Shown: positions 36,401-44,867, counted from the stretch's first letter. The stretch: 64,000 bases of DNA from an uncultured Lachnospiraceae bacterium (GCA_947644545.1 CANRZW010000013.1:1-64000), one strand, 5' to 3'. The notes: generated by a model not told the origin, from the letters alone. Program-made: numbers and translations.

Positions 36401-37012
36401 CTGGGGGACGTGAATGTCAATGCCATCGAGGATTACAGGAATCTGATGGAGCGGTACACCTTTTTAAAGACCCAGCATGATGACCTGGTGGAGGCGGAAA
36501 AGACGCTGCAGGGGATCATCGAGGAGCTGGACAGCTCCATGCGCAGGCAGTTCAATGAGAAATTTGCACAGATCAACCGCGAGTTTGACAAGGTATTTAA
36601 GGAACTGTTCGGCGGCGGTAAGGGGTCTTTGGAGTTGATGGAGGACGAGGATGTGCTGGAGGCAGGTATCCGGATCATTGCCCAGCCGCCCGGTAAGAAA
36701 CTGGTCAACATGATGCAGATGTCCGGCGGAGAGAAGTCTCTGACTGCGATCTGCCTGCTGTTTGCGATTCAGAACTTGAAGCCGTCGCCGTTCTGCCTTC
36801 TGGATGAGATCGAGGCGGCGTTAGATGAGAGCAATGTGGGCAGATTCGCCAAGTATCTGCATAAGCTGACGAAGAATACACAGTTTATCGTGATCACCCA
36901 CAGGCGCGGCACGATGGAGAAAGCGGACCGCCTCTATGGTATCACGATGCAGGAGAAGGGTGTGTCAACACTGGTAAGCGTAAATTTGATCGATAAGGAA
37001 TTGGATGACTGA
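33452..37012 (+). CDS. smc: chromosome segregation protein SMC
   Basis: Encodes 1186 residues. Walker A GPNGSGKSNVADAVRW near the N-terminus; long coiled coils at about 170-500 and 680-1020; a hinge at about 510-670 with GYGGSVKAVM; a C-terminal signature MSGGEKSLTAI and Walker B FCLLDEIEAALDE. Start at 33452 (MYLKSIEVHGFKSF); the open frame further upstream lies inside rnc. Condensin core with ScpAB, whose genes are not here. Confidence 0.96.
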   Translation: MYLKSIEVHGFKSFANKINFKFHNGITGIVGPNGSGKSNVADAVRWVLGEQRIKQLRGSSMQDVIFSGTEMRKPLGYAYVAITLDNTDHQLAIDYDEVTVSRRLYRSGESEYMINGSGCRLKDVNELFYDTGIGKEGYSIIGQGQIEKILSGKPEERRELFDEAAGIVKFKRRKYAAQKKLEDEKQNLVRVNDILAELEKQTGPLEKQSEKARIYLKKKEELKTLDVNVFLLENVRVRQQLAETDGKLTIAGGDLEETTKKYENIKEEYEQIVGRIEELDQAIEAARATLTDTGVMRSKLEGEINVLKEQIHSAEGNEEHLQSRIRSISEQIDTRTREKESILADKEQTDEALRQLETARTEARGLLEETQSRIEELNDHIESGKNTIIDALNNRATIKSKMGRYDTMLEQINIRRAELNSRLLRAKSDEAEQTETIKKLEEEFEAVGTAIKELGEKQETMEEQLSLFREELAGRDQKLRDTQVLYHQQKSKLEALANLTERYEGYGGSVKAVMERKGQEKGIIGVVADIIQAEARYETAIETALGGNIQNIVTEDEETAKRMIGYLKKARAGRATFLPLTSITRPQEFKNPDALKEKGVIGMADELVKVEKKYRNVAKAMLGRIVVVDHVDNAVKIARKFDYGIRMVTLEGELLVPGGAISGGAFKNNSNLLGRRREMEELSKKVKQYVVDIDNLLNDIEETKRNRNKLRLEIEDIKGQLQRKFIEQNTARMSVAQAREKKNETEEGFDELKTEQQDIEQQIKEIQVNKDENLRELADSEALEKNVEAQIGEFQKQLEAKRAEESEQSAKVSEWDVEVEKMRQSADFQRQNLERVEGEIARHDAELKEVQEGLHLGKEEVERKKESILEIEKTIASSYTTQTDAETKLKDDIALKEELSGKQKNFFATREELSERMTALDKEVYRLNSQRERMEESIESQINYMWDEYEITLSDAESMKDEEMNDLPAMKKEITALKDAIRKLGDVNVNAIEDYRNLMERYTFLKTQHDDLVEAEKTLQGIIEELDSSMRRQFNEKFAQINREFDKVFKELFGGGKGSLELMEDEDVLEAGIRIIAQPPGKKLVNMMQMSGGEKSLTAICLLFAIQNLKPSPFCLLDEIEAALDESNVGRFAKYLHKLTKNTQFIVITHRRGTMEKADRLYGITMQEKGVSTLVSVNLIDKELDD

Positions 37013-37950
37013 TGAGTGAAGAGAAGAAAGGTTTTTTCAGCAGATTAAAAGAGGGATTGACGAAGACGAGAAACAACATCGTCCACGGGATTGATTCCGT
37101 GTTCAACGGCTTTTCCAACATTGACGAAGATTTCTATGAGGAACTGGAAGAGATCCTGATTATGGGTGATATCGGTGTGCAGGCTACCGAGGCGATCTTA
37201 GAGAGGCTGCGGGAGCAGGTGAAGGAGAATCACATCAAGGAGCCGGCCGACTGTAAGAGTTTCCTGATCCAGAACATCAAGGAACAGATGCAGGTACAGG
37301 AGACGGCCTATGCCTTCGAGGAGCGGCAGTCTATCGTACTGGTGATCGGTGTCAATGGCGTGGGCAAGACCACGACCGTGGGGAAGCTTGCCGGCAAGTT
37401 AAAAGGACAGGGAAGACGGGTGCTGATCGCGGCGGCGGATACTTTCCGCGCGGCAGCCGGCGAACAACTTAGCGAGTGGGCGAACCGGGCAGGGGTGGAT
37501 ATGATCGGCGGAAGCGAAGGCTCCGATCCCGCCAGCGTGGTCTTCGATGCGGTGAATGCGGCGAAAGCGAGGAGTATCGACGTGCTCCTGTGTGATACGG
37601 CGGGCAGGCTGCACAATAAGAAAAACCTGATGGAGGAGCTTAAGAAGATCAACCGGATCATCGACAGAGAGTTTCCCGATGCCCACCGGGAGAATCTGGT
37701 GGTGCTTGATGCCACTACAGGCCAGAATGCATTGCAGCAGGCGAAAGAGTTCGGCGAGGTGGCTGATCTGACGGGCATTATCCTGACCAAGATGGACGGC
37801 ACTGCCAAGGGCGGCATCGCGGTAGCGATCCAGTCACAGCTGCAGATTCCGGTAAAGTATATCGGCGTGGGTGAGACGATAGAGGATCTGCAGAAGTTTG
37901 ACGCAGACCAGTTCGTGGATGCGCTGTTTGCAGTGGATCACAATGATTAA
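37012..37950 (+). CDS. ftsY: signal recognition particle receptor
   Basis: Encodes 312 residues: a short N-terminal helical part and an NG GTPase domain with GVNGVGKTTTVGKLA, DTFRAAAGEQL, DTAGRLHNKKNLM and TKMDGTAKGG. It docks SRP at the membrane. Its ATG overlaps the smc stop. Confidence 0.95.
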   Translation: MSEEKKGFFSRLKEGLTKTRNNIVHGIDSVFNGFSNIDEDFYEELEEILIMGDIGVQATEAILERLREQVKENHIKEPADCKSFLIQNIKEQMQVQETAYAFEERQSIVLVIGVNGVGKTTTVGKLAGKLKGQGRRVLIAAADTFRAAAGEQLSEWANRAGVDMIGGSEGSDPASVVFDAVNAAKARSIDVLLCDTAGRLHNKKNLMEELKKINRIIDREFPDAHRENLVVLDATTGQNALQQAKEFGEVADLTGIILTKMDGTAKGGIAVAIQSQLQIPVKYIGVGETIEDLQKFDADQFVDALFAVDHND

Positions 37951-38002
37951 GCAGGATGCAGGTTATTTATCAGGGGCGGAAGAGAGTAAGGGGGATAAGA
38001 TC

Positions 38003-39220
38003 ATGATGGAGTTATCATTGGATAAGTTTGAGGAGGCATACGAGATCGTCAAGGAGGTGACGTCCGAGACGAAGCTGATCTACAGCGATCATTTCAGTAC
38101 ACGGACGGGCAATAAGGTCTATCTGAAACCGGAGAACATGCAGTTGACGGGAGCATATAAGCTGCGGGGGGCCTATTATAAGATCAGCACGTTGTCGGAG
38201 GAAGAGCGGGAGAAGGGACTGATCACGGCGTCTGCCGGGAATCATGCCCAGGGTGTGGCCTATGCGGCGAAATGCTATGGCGTGAAGGCGGTGATCGTGA
38301 TGCCTACCACTACGCCCCTGATCAAGGTAAACAGAACCAAAGGGTATGGCGCGGAAGTGGTGCTGTACGGCGACGTCTATGACGAAGCCTGCGCCAAAGC
38401 CTATGAACTGGCGGAGGAGCATGGGTATACTTTCGTGCACCCCTTCGATGATCTGGATGTAGCTACGGGGCAGGGGAGCATTGCCATGGAGATTATCAAG
38501 GAACTGCCCCTCGTGGACTATATCCTGGTGCCGGTGGGCGGCGGCGGCCTGGCGACAGGCGTGTCTACTCTGGCCAAGCTGTTAAACCCCAAGATTAAGG
38601 TGATCGGTGTGGAGCCAACGGGTGCCAACTGTCTGCAGGAATCCGTGCGGGCCGGCAAGGTGACGACGCTGGAGCAGGTCAATACCATCGCGGACGGCAC
38701 GGCGGTGAAGACGCCGGGCACGACGATCTTCCCCTATCTTAAAGAAAATCTGGACGGTATCATCACCGTGGGGGACGAGGAGCTGGTAGTCTCCTTCTTA
38801 GACATGGTGGAGAATCATAAGATGATCGTGGAGAATTCCGGATTGTTGACGGTGGCCGCCTTGAAGCATCTGGACGTGAAGAATAAGAAGATCGTGGCGA
38901 TCTTAAGCGGCGGCAACATGGATGTGATCACCATGTCCTCGGTGGTACAGCAGGGACTTGTGCTGCGGGATCGGATCTTCTCGGTATCGGTTCTTTTGCC
39001 GGATAAACCGGGTGAGCTGTCCAGAGTAGCCGATGTGATCGCGAAGCAGAACGGCAATGTGATCAAGTTAGAGCACAACCAGTTCGTTTCCATCAACCGC
39101 AATGCAGCCGTGGAGCTGCGGATCACCATGGAAGCTTACGGTACGGAACATAAGAACCAGATTATTTCGTCACTGCAGCAAAACGGGTACCAGCCGAAAC
39201 TGATCCGGGCAAGCATCTGA
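38003..39220 (+). CDS. ilvA: threonine ammonia-lyase
   Basis: Encodes 405 residues of the short PLP-dependent form: PLP lysine K53 in TGAYKLRGAYYK, glycine loop VPVGGGGLATG, C-terminal ACT-like domain (SVLLPDKPGELSRVADVIAK). It deaminates threonine to 2-oxobutanoate, for isoleucine synthesis or catabolism. The length and ACT domain fit the catabolic/TdcB-like with ACT subgroup. Start after AAGGGGG; no T-box leader is present. Confidence 0.9.
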   Translation: MMELSLDKFEEAYEIVKEVTSETKLIYSDHFSTRTGNKVYLKPENMQLTGAYKLRGAYYKISTLSEEEREKGLITASAGNHAQGVAYAAKCYGVKAVIVMPTTTPLIKVNRTKGYGAEVVLYGDVYDEACAKAYELAEEHGYTFVHPFDDLDVATGQGSIAMEIIKELPLVDYILVPVGGGGLATGVSTLAKLLNPKIKVIGVEPTGANCLQESVRAGKVTTLEQVNTIADGTAVKTPGTTIFPYLKENLDGIITVGDEELVVSFLDMVENHKMIVENSGLLTVAALKHLDVKNKKIVAILSGGNMDVITMSSVVQQGLVLRDRIFSVSVLLPDKPGELSRVADVIAKQNGNVIKLEHNQFVSINRNAAVELRITMEAYGTEHKNQIISSLQQNGYQPKLIRASI

Positions 39221-39343
39221 CCCCAGGTAAATATTGATCATGGCATGAGACATGAAATGACGGGAAATGGTTACAATATGGTCATGACGATCATGGACGT
39301 ATGCGCGTTACTGATTTGGGAATATGGATAACGGGGTTATAAG

Positions 39344-40228
39344 ATGGGGAAAAACGAAAAAGTTTCAAAAAAAAGCAAGACAGAATGGATCAGGAAATAT
39401 ATTATTATAACAGTGGCGACTTTCGTCTATGCGGTGGGGCTCAGTCTTTTTATCGATCCGAACGACATGGCACCCGGCGGACTGACCGGAGTGGCAATTA
39501 TTTTAAGCAGGCTGGTACCGGTCAGTACTGGTACTTTGATCCTGCTGTTAAACATACCGATCCTGATCTTCGGCGTCTGGAAATTCGGGTTTGGACTGAC
39601 CATATCGACGATCTATGCCACGGTACTGATTTCCTTTTTTACCAATATCTTATCAGGCATAGGAGCGGCAACGGATGATATACTGTTGGCAGCAGTGGCA
39701 GGCGGTATCATTCAGGCTGTGGCTATCGGATCGATCTTCCGGGCCGGCGCCACCAGCGGCGGCGTGGATATCATTGTCAAGGCATTGAAATTAAAGCTGC
39801 CGCATTTGAAGACGGGAAATCTTTTTCTGATGATAGATGCTACGGTGGTGACATTGTCGGGGATTGTCTTCCGGGATGTAAACGCGGCGCTGTATGCGGC
39901 GGTGGCGGTAGGATGCTGTTCGGTGGCCATAGACGTGGTGCTGTACGGACGGGATGAAGCGAAGCTCCTGTATATTATCAGTGATAAGCCGGAGCAGATT
40001 ACGCAGCGGCTGTTAGAAGACCTGGATGTGGGTACGACTTATATCAACGGGCAGGGAGCTTACAGCGGCAATGAGAAGCGGGTTATCATGTGTGCGATGA
40101 AGAAGACGGTATTTCCGAGGGCGGAGGAGATCGTAAAGGAGGAGGATGCGAATTCCTTTATGATCGTGACCAGCGCTACGGAGATCTTTGGAGAAGGATA
40201 TAAAAGCTATTTCAGCGAGCGGATTTAG
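39344..40228 (+). CDS. YitT family membrane protein (DUF161/DUF2179)
   Basis: Encodes 294 residues: about six transmembrane helices with FIDPNDMAPGGLTGVAIIL and FRAGATSGGVDIIVKAL, then a cytoplasmic DUF2179 domain (LEDLDVGTTYINGQGAYSG). A widespread Firmicutes membrane family of unknown transport function. Confidence 0.88.
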   Translation: MGKNEKVSKKSKTEWIRKYIIITVATFVYAVGLSLFIDPNDMAPGGLTGVAIILSRLVPVSTGTLILLLNIPILIFGVWKFGFGLTISTIYATVLISFFTNILSGIGAATDDILLAAVAGGIIQAVAIGSIFRAGATSGGVDIIVKALKLKLPHLKTGNLFLMIDATVVTLSGIVFRDVNAALYAAVAVGCCSVAIDVVLYGRDEAKLLYIISDKPEQITQRLLEDLDVGTTYINGQGAYSGNEKRVIMCAMKKTVFPRAEEIVKEEDANSFMIVTSATEIFGEGYKSYFSERI

Positions 40229-40242
40229 ACGGGGAGAAGTAT

Positions 40243-41361
40243 ATGCAGGATATGAATTTGCGGAGTAAGAGACATAGGAAGAGGCGCAGGAGAAGCGAGA
40301 ACGGAATCCTGGTAGGGTCGATCGTGCTCTGTCTGGTGACTTTGACAGCCATTACGATCACATTGATCATGGTCTTCCGGTATCGTTCCATTCAGATGGA
40401 AAACACGGTAGTCATGAATGAACTGGAGGCCGTGCGGATGGACGAGACGGTCACCTACACGCAGGGCGAGGTGGATGCAATGATCGCCAGTGCGGTGACG
40501 GAGACTGCGGATCGGACGACACAGGAGGTGCGGGAAGAACTTCTTGATAAGATGAAGGAGTTGATGCTTACCGGCGACGGGGCGCTTGCCATGCTGCGCT
40601 ATTTCTATCCGGATGAGATCGTAGTGGTGGATGCGGGAGAATATCATTTTTTTCCGATTTCCGATGATCTGCTTCATCATACATACGATCTGGGTAAGTT
40701 TATCAAAGACGGCAATGAGGTCATGCAATATTATGACAACAGCCAGTGGACCGCCCATAAGGGAATTGACGTATCCAGATATCAGGAAGAGATTGACTGG
40801 GAATTGGTGGCCGGTGACGGTGTGGAGTATGCTTTTATCCGGCTGGGCATCCGGGGATACACCAAGGGGGAGATCCAGGAGGATGAGAATTTCAAGGACA
40901 ATATCAAGGGGGCATTAAACAATGATGTAGGGGTGGGCGTTTACTTTTTCACACAGGCGGTGAGTGTGGAGGAGGCCGAGGAAGAGGCGCAGTTCGTGCT
41001 GGATGCACTGGAGCCTTATCCGATCGATTACCCGGTAGTCATTGATGTGGAGGCGGTATCGAATGCCAATGCCAGGACGAAGGATCTGACGAAGGAGGAG
41101 CGGACGAAGTACTGCATTGCTTTCTGTGAGAAGATCAGGGAGGCAGGGTATACGCCGATGATCTACGGTAATATGAAGACCTTTATGTTGATGCTGGATC
41201 TGCCGCAGCTGGAAGAATATGAGAAATGGGTTGCTTTCTACGATGAACCGATGTATTATCCCTATGCTTTTAAGATCTGGCAGTATACGGATCAGGGTAA
41301 GGTAGCGGGGATTGAAGGGGATGTGGATCTGAATATCAGCTTTGAGGAGGCGGCGGATTAA
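40243..41361 (+). CDS. membrane-anchored GH25 lysozyme-like protein
   Basis: Encodes 372 residues. A very basic N-terminus (KRHRKRRRR) and one membrane helix at about 22-46 are followed by a helical stalk to about 160 and a GH25 muramidase domain: HKGIDVSRYQ, VVIDVEAV (catalytic acids) and the closing WQYTDQGKVAGIEG with VDLN. Expected to face outward and cut peptidoglycan. Its C-terminal strands match the fragment fused to a zinc ribbon at 14739. Confidence 0.87.
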   Translation: MQDMNLRSKRHRKRRRRSENGILVGSIVLCLVTLTAITITLIMVFRYRSIQMENTVVMNELEAVRMDETVTYTQGEVDAMIASAVTETADRTTQEVREELLDKMKELMLTGDGALAMLRYFYPDEIVVVDAGEYHFFPISDDLLHHTYDLGKFIKDGNEVMQYYDNSQWTAHKGIDVSRYQEEIDWELVAGDGVEYAFIRLGIRGYTKGEIQEDENFKDNIKGALNNDVGVGVYFFTQAVSVEEAEEEAQFVLDALEPYPIDYPVVIDVEAVSNANARTKDLTKEERTKYCIAFCEKIREAGYTPMIYGNMKTFMLMLDLPQLEEYEKWVAFYDEPMYYPYAFKIWQYTDQGKVAGIEGDVDLNISFEEAAD

Positions 41362-41434
41362 GAGCGGACGGGTATTTGCCAGCCCTGTAATGTGCTGTGT
41401 TGGCAGACAGAAGTCTTCATACAGGAATAAAAGG

Positions 41435-41464
41435 TTGTTCCAAAGAAGAGATTCATGTTAAAAT
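41435..41464 (+). promoter_or_regulatory. possible promoter for the DUF1905-C39 fusion gene
   Basis: TTGTTC, 18 bp, TAAAAT, ending 33 bp before the start codon at 41498. Confidence 0.45.
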
Positions 41465-41497
41465 AGGAAATAAAGTCAAAGAAAGGCGGGGTTATCA

Positions 41498-42166
41498 ATG
41501 AAATATGAATTTGAAGGAACGGTGGAATTTCGTGAGAACGAGAATGCGATTGCGGTGCCGTTTAATGTCTGGGAAGTATGTGAAAAAGTAGGGGATGCAC
41601 CGGTCAGAGTGTGCTTCGATGATGTTTGCTTTATATGCGATCTGCTGCCGAAGGGACAGGGATATTATGATATTCCGGTAAATCATGACACCTTGTCCAA
41701 AGTGGAGCTTGGCAAGAAATATCTGATCTCGATCGAGATTGTTGGCAATATGGTAAGTATGGGAGGAAGCCCTTACAGTACGGAACATCCGATCCGCAAG
41801 ATCGACAGCGTGGATCTGGTGACACAGCCCTGGGACGGATTATGCGGACAGGCCTGCGTTGCCATGATTGCAGGAACCACGTTGGATGAGGCCTGCGATA
41901 TCATGAAATGCCGGGAGTGGCAGGCGAATATGAGTAAGATCATAGCTACATTGGAGTATCTTGGAATCCGCCATGCGGACAAGATCATATATACGCTGGG
42001 TAAGTCCGTAGAACTGCCCCGCTGCTGTATCATCATGGAGAAGATGGGGAGATACAGCCATTATCTGGTGCACTTCGACGGCGGGTATTATGAGCCTAAC
42101 CAGGGCGTACTCAAGGAGTTTGACCAGACGAAGATGGTGGGCTATCTGGAGATCGTAGTGTCATAA
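41498..42166 (+). CDS. DUF1905 domain fused to a C39-like cysteine peptidase domain
   Basis: Encodes 222 residues. Residues 1-88 are a DUF1905-type barrel (YEFEGTVEFRENENAIAVPFNVWEV, then LGKKYLISIEIVG). Residues 105-222 resemble papain-like C39 peptidases: WDGLCGQACVAMIAG supplies the Gln and Cys, and RYSHYLVHFDGGYYEPN the His and Asn/Asp. No signal peptide, so it would act in the cytoplasm. An unusual fusion; the substrate is unknown. RBS AAAGGCGGGG. Confidence 0.7.
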   Translation: MKYEFEGTVEFRENENAIAVPFNVWEVCEKVGDAPVRVCFDDVCFICDLLPKGQGYYDIPVNHDTLSKVELGKKYLISIEIVGNMVSMGGSPYSTEHPIRKIDSVDLVTQPWDGLCGQACVAMIAGTTLDEACDIMKCREWQANMSKIIATLEYLGIRHADKIIYTLGKSVELPRCCIIMEKMGRYSHYLVHFDGGYYEPNQGVLKEFDQTKMVGYLEIVVS

Positions 42167-42168
42167 AG

Positions 42169-42264
42169 AACAGAAGACGGGAAACCAACTGCCGGCAGAT
42201 CGCGGAAGTGAAAATACGGTTGGAGCGCGTGAAGGAATTCCGCAAAGAACGCAACGGTTTGTAG
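42169..42264 (+). pseudogene. C-terminal fragment of an unidentified gene
   Basis: A stop-free frame ending in VKIRLERVKEFRKERNGL and a TAG has no start or RBS and begins right after the stop of the preceding gene. It reads like a charged helical protein tail. It marks the left edge of the accessory, remnant-rich region. Confidence 0.35.
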
Positions 42265-42294
42265 GAATGTGAATTCAGAAGTGGAGGGCGGACA

Positions 42295-42747
42295 ATGCAA
42301 AGTATTAGAATTTATGAGATGCCGGCTTGCAAAATGGTTTCTTCCGGAACAGGCATGTTCGGAGAGAAGACGTTCGATATATTTGACGAATGGCTGTCTT
42401 CGCAAAAAAGAGGCCTGTTTCCCAAAGATTTCCTGTACTGGACGGGAGAGGGCTTTGTGTGGTTGTATATGTATGAAGATGGAATGAATGTTCCAAAAGA
42501 ATTTGAAGTAATAGATTTTCAGGGAGGTCTTTATGCTGTTGCAACCGACATAGACCAGAAAACAGATCGGGAGATTATGAACGTGGAGATAGATAGGTTT
42601 CTGAGTGAAAACGGATTTGAGCGGGACACATCACGTTCGGAACTGGGAAATATAATTACATCACCACTTGCGAAAACAATAATGGGATACGAACAGATGG
42701 ACTATTATTTCCCGATAAAGTCCCTGCGGCAAAGTTTCTGCGAATAA
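42295..42747 (+). CDS. GyrI-like / AraC effector-binding domain protein
   Basis: Encodes 150 residues with the pattern of a stand-alone GyrI-like small-molecule binding domain (MQSIRIYEMPACKMV start; ITSPLAKTIMGYEQMDYYFPIK end). Preceded by GTGGAGGGCGG. Its role could be ligand binding or drug sequestering. The DNA is more AT-rich than the core genes to the left. A second, broken GyrI tail follows directly. Confidence 0.65.
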   Translation: MQSIRIYEMPACKMVSSGTGMFGEKTFDIFDEWLSSQKRGLFPKDFLYWTGEGFVWLYMYEDGMNVPKEFEVIDFQGGLYAVATDIDQKTDREIMNVEIDRFLSENGFERDTSRSELGNIITSPLAKTIMGYEQMDYYFPIKSLRQSFCE

Positions 42748-42770
42748 GAATGTGCGATGAAACAGCAGGG

Positions 42771-42845
42771 GCGCTTGGACACAAGCCGTGGACAGAGGGT
42801 ACCCATGAGTATTGTTACTTGTATGTTCCTGTGAAGAAATTATAA
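42771..42845 (+). pseudogene. tail fragment of a second GyrI-like domain
   Basis: The frame LGHKPWTEGTHEYCYLYVPV then KKL and stop is the typical end of GyrI/AraC effector domains, with no upstream part. It stops exactly where toxin cassette copy 1 begins (AATTGCCTG), so it was probably cut off by rearrangement or cassette arrival. Confidence 0.5.
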
Positions 42846-42874
42846 TTGCCTGACGAAGAAATATGTACTAAACT
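42846..42874 (+). promoter_or_regulatory. toxin promoter, copy 1 (weakened -10)
   Basis: TTGCCT, 17 bp, TAAACT. The other two copies have TATACT at the same place with a TGC extension; here the extension is also lost (TAC). Confidence 0.6.
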
Positions 42875-42933
42875 CCGTTTATGGGAGACCATAGAGCCGG
42901 GCGGCTGACCCTCCGAAATGGAGGGTGTTGCCA

Positions 42934-43029
42934 ATGATGATTACATATTCTGACTTAGTTCAGACTGGAGTATTCATTGTTGCCCTGATTGGACTGTGCT
43001 ATACAGTTTTTAAGGGAAAGCGAAAATAG
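42934..43029 (+). CDS. holin-like type I toxin peptide, copy 1
   Basis: Encodes 31 residues: short polar N-terminus (MMITYSDLVQ), a single hydrophobic helix (GVFIVALIGLCYTVF) and a basic tail (KGKRK). This is the layout of small membrane toxins of type I systems (holin-like toxin family, TxpA/BsrG-like). The RBS GGAGGG pairs with an upstream CCCTCC separated by only four to five bases, so translation would be inhibited by the hairpin. The 3' end GGGAAAGC pairs with GCTTTCCC before a T-run and so forms part of the mRNA terminator. Confidence 0.75.
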   Translation: MMITYSDLVQTGVFIVALIGLCYTVFKGKRK

Positions 43030-43094
43030 CCGCCTCTATGGCTTTCCCTTTTTTTGTATATAATACAGTATATCCGGCGGCATGATTCAAGAGC

Positions 43095-43386
43095 CAAATA
43101 TCCGGCAATTCCGCATTTCTTCCCGGCTAAAAATTTTGAACGAACAGTTCCGGCTTTTCTTCCCGTTGAATCATTCGGATGGGTAGGATGGGTAAGAGGG
43201 GCGTCTATTTACAGCAGATACAGCCACAAAAGGATGGAAGAAAAGGCAAATGAAATGAGTGCCGATGCAATCGTTGGAAGCAACTATTCTACACATAATC
43301 TGATCGGCGGGGCGGCAGAAATAATTGTATATGTATGGTACAGCAGCAGAATTTGTTTAAAGGCAAGAGGAATCCTGGATGAGTAA
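43095..43386 (+). pseudogene. remnant resembling a YbjQ-type (heavy-metal-binding family) protein
   Basis: An open frame runs through here but lacks an RBS and begins inside the toxin cassette. Its later part (MEEKANEMSADAIVGSNYSTH, then AAEIIVYV) resembles the conserved core of YbjQ/DUF74 proteins, where alternating A-NAIVG-RYDT and EI-AYGTA occur. It is likely a truncated or fused remnant. The identification is from pattern only. Confidence 0.35.
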
Positions 43387-43861
43387 TGTTATTATGATGT
43401 GCGGAGTATGCGGTTCTGGTAAAACAACTTACGCAAAGCAGAAAGAAAAGGATGGGTATGTCAGACTTTCGATTGATGAAGAAATGTGGAAAATTTATGG
43501 AAGGAAAGGTATTGATTATCCGGACAGCCGTTATGAAGAATTATCAGAAAAAGTAGAAGCTATGCTTCGTGAGAGATTAATTCGCTTTGTGAAAGACGGA
43601 AAAAATGTAGTAATTGATTTCAGCTTTTGGAGTAGAGAAAATCGTGATTTTTATAGGACAATCATTGAAAAAGCGGGAGGTACGGCTAAGCTTGTATATA
43701 TGAAAGCCAGTAAAGAGACTCTGCGAAAAAGACTGCAGAAAAGAAATATGCTTTTAAATGCTAATTCTCCATTCATAATAACGAATGAAATATTAGAGCA
43801 TCATTACAATAACTTTGAAGAGCCGCAAGGAGAGGGAGAAATAATTCTATTGCAGGACTAA
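43379..43861 (+). CDS. P-loop kinase-like ATP-binding protein (AAA_33 type)
   Basis: Encodes 160 residues. Walker A GVCGSGKTT (8-16) follows a hydrophobic strand; a DFSFWSRENRDFYR segment corresponds to the Walker B/lid-approach region, and TLRKRLQKRN to the arginine lid. Similar to small phosphotransferases of the zeta-toxin/chloramphenicol-kinase-like AAA_33 group; substrate unknown. It overlaps the preceding remnant by eight bases and lacks a strong RBS. Confidence 0.7.
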   Translation: MSNVIMMCGVCGSGKTTYAKQKEKDGYVRLSIDEEMWKIYGRKGIDYPDSRYEELSEKVEAMLRERLIRFVKDGKNVVIDFSFWSRENRDFYRTIIEKAGGTAKLVYMKASKETLRKRLQKRNMLLNANSPFIITNEILEHHYNNFEEPQGEGEIILLQD

Positions 43862-44109
43862 TCATAACAGGTAAAATCATTTGTTTTGAAAACGTTATAT
43901 AATTCCCAAAATGATTGATAATTTATTGAAGGACGACAGATAAGTGTTGTCATCCTAAGCGTGCCAGATACCCTTACAGATGGCAGTCACGTCCACTCAA
44001 TCCGGTCTACTATTGTCAGAAAAGAAATCTTATTTCTCCATAGATCCATAGGCTACGAGACAGTAAGAAATAGTAGATATGTATATCGAATAAAAACAAA
44101 GGAGAATTC

Positions 44110-44865
44110 ATGATGGAACCTTTAGAAATGGAACACATTATAACAGACAAGCACACTGCAAAAATGAATAACAAAAGTGCGGTAATGAAAAAGGATATGT
44201 ATACTCCTATTTTGCAGAAAATAAAGTATTGGCGAGATTATACAGGAACAGGTGATCTTTACCGGCAGGAACATGACCTTGACTGCATTTTAACCGGGGG
44301 AAACCTATTTGCAGACACTCTCTTTAGTTTGTGGCTCCCTTTGCGTTATACACTGAATTATTATGGCTGCGAACTTTGGGATAACTGGAAAGAATTTGAG
44401 GCTGAAAAACTCAGACCGAAAAGACTCGGATTGAAGAATTGTCCGGACTTTCTTAATTCACTTGCTGAAAATATTGATGTCTTTTTACCGCCAATGGAGC
44501 TGACATCACTGTTGTCTGAATTATTTGAGTTGGGACAGCAGCGATGCAATGTGCTGATCCTTCCGTACAGATCGTGGAACAGAAGACGGGGCGGCCAACC
44601 ATATTGGGAGTATCTGCCACATTTCTTGTTCGAGCTGATGAACACCGAGTCGACCGTGTTCTTGAAGGCGGTCACCACATGGCTGCAAAACGAACACTTA
44701 GAAATGTTTTTCAGTGGAAGCTTAGATAAGAGTAATCTCAAGGATTTGGCAGGTACAGGGGCGGTTTGGCGGCATAAGCCGAATGAAATCAACTTGGAGC
44801 ATCTGCTGCACAGTTATATTGACATTCTAAAAGAGCGTAAATCTATTATAATGGATATTGTCTAA
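44110..44865 (+). CDS. hypothetical protein, 251 aa
   Basis: Not recognised. Soluble, with aromatic-rich segments (YWRDYTGTGDLYRQEHDLDC, LFSLWLPLRYTLNYYGC) and no membrane helix or catalytic motif that I can name. Good RBS (AAAGGAGAATTC). The next frame starts two bases after its stop, so they are probably co-translated. The 250 bp before it contain inverted repeats (CTACTATT...AATAGTAG) and no gene. Confidence 0.6.
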   Translation: MMEPLEMEHIITDKHTAKMNNKSAVMKKDMYTPILQKIKYWRDYTGTGDLYRQEHDLDCILTGGNLFADTLFSLWLPLRYTLNYYGCELWDNWKEFEAEKLRPKRLGLKNCPDFLNSLAENIDVFLPPMELTSLLSELFELGQQRCNVLILPYRSWNRRRGGQPYWEYLPHFLFELMNTESTVFLKAVTTWLQNEHLEMFFSGSLDKSNLKDLAGTGAVWRHKPNEINLEHLLHSYIDILKERKSIIMDIV

Positions 44866-44867
44866 GC

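Larger units (their letters stand above)
42844..43095 (+). repeat. dispersed type I TA cassette, copy 1 (decayed)
   Basis: Shares with copies 2 and 3 the toxin promoter region, structured leader, toxin gene, a GGCTTTCCCTTTTT terminator and the ATTCAAGAGCCAA antisense promoter region. The segment between the two TAGCCGC repeats found after the toxin in the other copies is missing, removing the internal antisense terminator hairpin. Confidence 0.8.
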
